Below are positions 14,400 to 15,944 of a stretch of DNA of 15,944 bases, piece by piece. The DNA comes from Clostridiales bacterium UBA3277 (lineage in GTDB: Bacteria > Bacillota > Clostridia > Oscillospirales > Oscillospiraceae). The notes under the pieces were generated by a model. That model was not told where the DNA came from. It worked only from the letters and a program-made list of their open reading frames with translations, and did not search any database. The stretch lies in assembly GCA_002362145.1 (NCBI GenBank), contig DETX01000116.1, positions 1-15,944 on the forward strand, given 5' to 3'. The position numbers and the translations under genes are program-made. The first letter of the stretch is position 1, and the number at the start of each line of letters is the position of its first letter.

Positions 14400-15055
14400 A
14401 AACTGGAATTTTATTTGACCTGGACGGCACCCTGCTGGACACCCTGGAGGATCTGCTGGACGCGGCCAACCACGCCCTGGCCCTCTTCGGCTATCCCCCC
14501 CGGACCCTGGAGCAAATGCGCCGGTCCGTCGGAAACGGTGCGGCCCACCAGCTGCGCACCTCCATGCCCGAAGGGGCAAGCGAAAAGCAGGTGCAGCAGG
14601 TTCTGGCCGCCTATAAGCCCTACTACACCGCCCACTGCCATGTCAAGACCCGGCCCTACGCCGGTATCCCGGAGGCCCTGGCGGACCTTGGCCGGGACTT
14701 TCCCTTAGCCATCGTGTCCAATAAGCCCGACGCGGCGGTGAAGGCCCTGTGCGCCCAGGAGTTTCCCGGCATTTTCGCCCTGGGGGAGACTCCGGACTGC
14801 CCCAGAAAGCCGGCCCCGGACAGCCTGTATCGGGCCATGGCCGCCATCGGCGCGGAGCGCTGCGTCTATGTGGGCGACAGCGAGGTGGACGTGGTGACGG
14901 CGAAAAACGCCGGCGTTCCCTGTCTGAGCGTTCTGTGGGGCTTCCGGGACGAGCCGGAGCTTTTGGCCGCCGGCGCGAAGCACCTGTGCCGGGAACCCGG
15001 GAAGCTGCCGGAGGCGATCCGCGCCATTCTCAAGGAGGCGGACCATGGCCAATGA
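14396..15055 (+). CDS. HAD-family phosphatase, phosphoglycolate phosphatase-like
   Basis: A 219-residue haloacid-dehalogenase phosphatase. Motif I is FDLDGTLLDT (nucleophile D8, acid D10), motif II IVSNK (S108), motif III K138 in RKPAPD, and motif IV YVGDSEVD (D161, D165). A helical cap lies between about 15 and 88, as in Gph and PpaX. Likely activity is removal of phosphate from a small metabolite such as phosphoglycolate; specificity cannot be read from sequence. It starts within the loader gene's stop (4-base overlap, with GGAGGGG before it) and its end overlaps the next gene by 11 bases. Confidence 0.9.
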   Translation: MKTGILFDLDGTLLDTLEDLLDAANHALALFGYPPRTLEQMRRSVGNGAAHQLRTSMPEGASEKQVQQVLAAYKPYYTAHCHVKTRPYAGIPEALADLGRDFPLAIVSNKPDAAVKALCAQEFPGIFALGETPDCPRKPAPDSLYRAMAAIGAERCVYVGDSEVDVVTAKNAGVPCLSVLWGFRDEPELLAAGAKHLCREPGKLPEAIRAILKEADHGQ

Positions 15056-15620
15056 ATTTTACGCCCTTCTGGGCCGGATGCGCTACATCACCCGCTGGGG
15101 GCTGATGCGCAACACCTTTTCCGAGAACATCGCCGAGCACAGCTTCCAGGTGGCGGTGCTCTCCCATGCCCTGGCCCTCATCCGCCGGGACATCCTCCAT
15201 TTGGAGGGGCCGGACCCGGACCGCTGCGCCGTGGCGGCACTATACCACGATGCCTCGGAGATTCTCACCGGGGATCTGCCCACGCCCATCAAGTACTATA
15301 ACCCGGACATCCGGGGGGCCTACAAGCAGGTGGAGCAGATCGCCGGGGAGCGGCTGCTGAATATGCTTCCTCCGGAGCTTCGGGAGCGCTATGAGCATCT
15401 GGTGCTGGAGGACGAGGAGGCGGTGCTGCCCTATGTGAAGGCGGCGGACAAGCTGTCGGCCCACATCAAGTGTCTGGAGGAGCAGAAGGCGGGCAACACG
15501 GAGTTCGACTCCGCGGCGAAGCAGACCTGGGAGGCCATGAAGGCCATGGCCCGGCCGGAGCTTGACTGGTTCCTGGAGCACTGCCTGGGGGCCTTCGCTT
15601 TGAATCTGGACCAGCTGTAA
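15045..15620 (+). CDS. YfbR-like 5'-deoxynucleotidase, HD superfamily
   Basis: A 191-residue HD-domain phosphohydrolase. Residues match Escherichia coli YfbR nearly position by position: R17-W18 (RWGLM), H32 (EHSF), H68-D69, E72 and D77 (YHDASEILTGDLPTPIKY) and D135 (KAADKLSAH). YfbR hydrolyses deoxyribonucleoside 5'-monophosphates with a divalent metal and takes part in pyrimidine deoxynucleotide balance. GGAGG before ATG 15045 supports the start inside the phosphatase gene. It is the last gene of the dnaD operon; I see no clear terminator after it before the tRNA promoter. Confidence 0.92.
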   Translation: MANEFYALLGRMRYITRWGLMRNTFSENIAEHSFQVAVLSHALALIRRDILHLEGPDPDRCAVAALYHDASEILTGDLPTPIKYYNPDIRGAYKQVEQIAGERLLNMLPPELRERYEHLVLEDEEAVLPYVKAADKLSAHIKCLEEQKAGNTEFDSAAKQTWEAMKAMARPELDWFLEHCLGAFALNLDQL

Positions 15621-15623
15621 CAC

Positions 15624-15652
15624 TTGACGAAGGGAAGAAACTGTGCTAAGAT
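15624..15652 (+). promoter_or_regulatory. Promoter of the tRNA-Leu region
   Basis: TTGACG (15624-15629), 17-base spacer, TAAGAT (15647-15652) with TGC before it. It lies just after the yfbR stop and 28 bases before the tRNA-like sequence, so that sequence is probably transcribed. Confidence 0.75.
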
Positions 15653-15680
15653 AAAATCCCGGGCAAGGGCCCGGGGACAC

Positions 15681-15770
15681 GCCGCTGTGGTGGAATCGGT
15701 AGACACTGGGGACTTAAAATCCGCTGGGCTGAATCCAGCACCCAATCCGAATTGTGCTTGCAAACAGCGG
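15681..15770 (+). pseudogene. Degenerate tRNA-Leu(UAA)-like sequence
   Basis: The 5' half reads as a tRNA-Leu: acceptor GCCGCTG, D-arm GTGG...CAC with GGTAGA, anticodon loop CTTAAAA (anticodon UAA), and a variable arm CTGG/CCAG (15724-15727 with 15735-15738). The anticodon stem GGGGA/TCCGC has a G-G mismatch. The T-arm is missing: no GTTCGA and no 5-bp stem between 15739 and 15764. CAGCGG (15765-15770) can still close the acceptor stem for six of seven pairs, and no CCA follows. Probably a decayed tRNA; a tRNA-like transcript with another role is possible. Confidence 0.6.
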
Positions 15771-15795
15771 GGCTTTTGAAATTTGATTTTTCTCT

Positions 15796-15854
15796 GTGTT
15801 GGAACATCCCTCCAACACATCCCTCCAACTTCATATCCCTTCATTTGAAGGGAT
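15796..15854 (+). repeat. Tandem 13-mer and two hairpins between the tRNA sequences
   Basis: ACATCCCTCCAAC occurs twice head to tail (15804-15816 and 15817-15829). GTGTTGGA (15796-15803) pairs with TCCAACAC (15811-15818), and ATCCCTTC (15835-15842) pairs with GAAGGGAT (15847-15854). No long T-run follows. They may be processing or pausing structures ahead of the intact tRNA. Confidence 0.5.
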
Positions 15855-15861
15855 TGAATAC

Positions 15862-15944
15862 GCCGCTATGGTGGAACAGGTAGACACTGCAGACTTAAAA
15901 TCTGCCGAAGAGTGATCTTCGTACCGGTTCGATTCCGGTTAGCG
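15862..15944 (+). tRNA. tRNA-Leu (anticodon UAA), cut by the window end
   Basis: Acceptor GCCGCTA, D-arm with GGTAGA, anticodon stem GCAGA/TCTGC with loop CTTAAAA (UAA, reads UUA leucine codons), long variable arm CGAAGAGTGATCTTCG, and T-arm CCGGTTCGATTCCGG. The acceptor 3' strand begins TAGCG and stops at the window edge, two bases short of the full GCCGCTA partner. The class II variable arm confirms leucine. Confidence 0.95.

Noticed and set aside
15681..15770. Functional tRNA-Leu
   Set aside because: No T-arm or TTCGA loop, a mismatch in the anticodon stem, an imperfect acceptor end and no CCA.

Overview
The window looks like a chromosomal segment of a GC-rich, probably spore-forming Clostridia bacterium, most likely of the Oscillospiraceae type. 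The evidence is strong GGAGG ribosome binding sites, sigma-A type promoters, a bofA gene, a DnaD/DnaI-type primosome pair and GHKL/LytTR signalling genes. This assignment is inference from gene content and style. No sequence search was run.

Layout. Positions 35-1187 (minus strand) hold an AT-rich ECF sigma factor and its zinc-finger anti-sigma factor. Their base and codon use differ sharply from the rest of the window, which suggests recent acquisition. Positions 1188-1642 are non-coding, with promoters, two strong hairpins and the first copy of a 44-bp dispersed element. Positions 1643-7629 (plus) carry a xylose-isomerase-like TIM-barrel protein, a LytTR response regulator, a GHKL histidine kinase with no membrane part, and a pair of ABC exporter half-transporters preceded by a terminator-like hairpin. 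Positions 7657-7746 hold a terminator fused to the second copy of the 44-bp element. A structured leader follows, then larE-larB-larC, which make the nickel-pincer nucleotide cofactor. A stand-alone PAS protein and a DUF5131 radical-SAM-like protein follow in the same run. No larA (lactate racemase) lies in the window.

The right-hand part has bofA (minus strand, convergent with the DUF5131 gene). Divergent from it, in a 456-base gap, is a sequence that folds into a closed multi-helix RNA with its own terminator (about 12109-12337). I could not assign it to a known class by eye and regard it as the most interesting item. From a strong promoter at 12464-12492 runs a compact operon: DnaD-domain protein, DnaI/DnaC-like helicase loader, HAD phosphatase and YfbR-like 5'-deoxynucleotidase. 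A new promoter then leads into a degenerate tRNA-Leu-like sequence and a normal tRNA-Leu(UAA) cut by the window end.

How the parts fit. The TCS and ABC genes form a signal-and-export module whose substrate cannot be told from sequence. The lar genes convert nicotinic acid adenine dinucleotide to the Ni-containing cofactor (LarB carboxylation/hydrolysis, LarE sulfur insertion, LarC nickel insertion). The dnaD-dnaI-gph-yfbR operon combines replication initiation with nucleotide clean-up.
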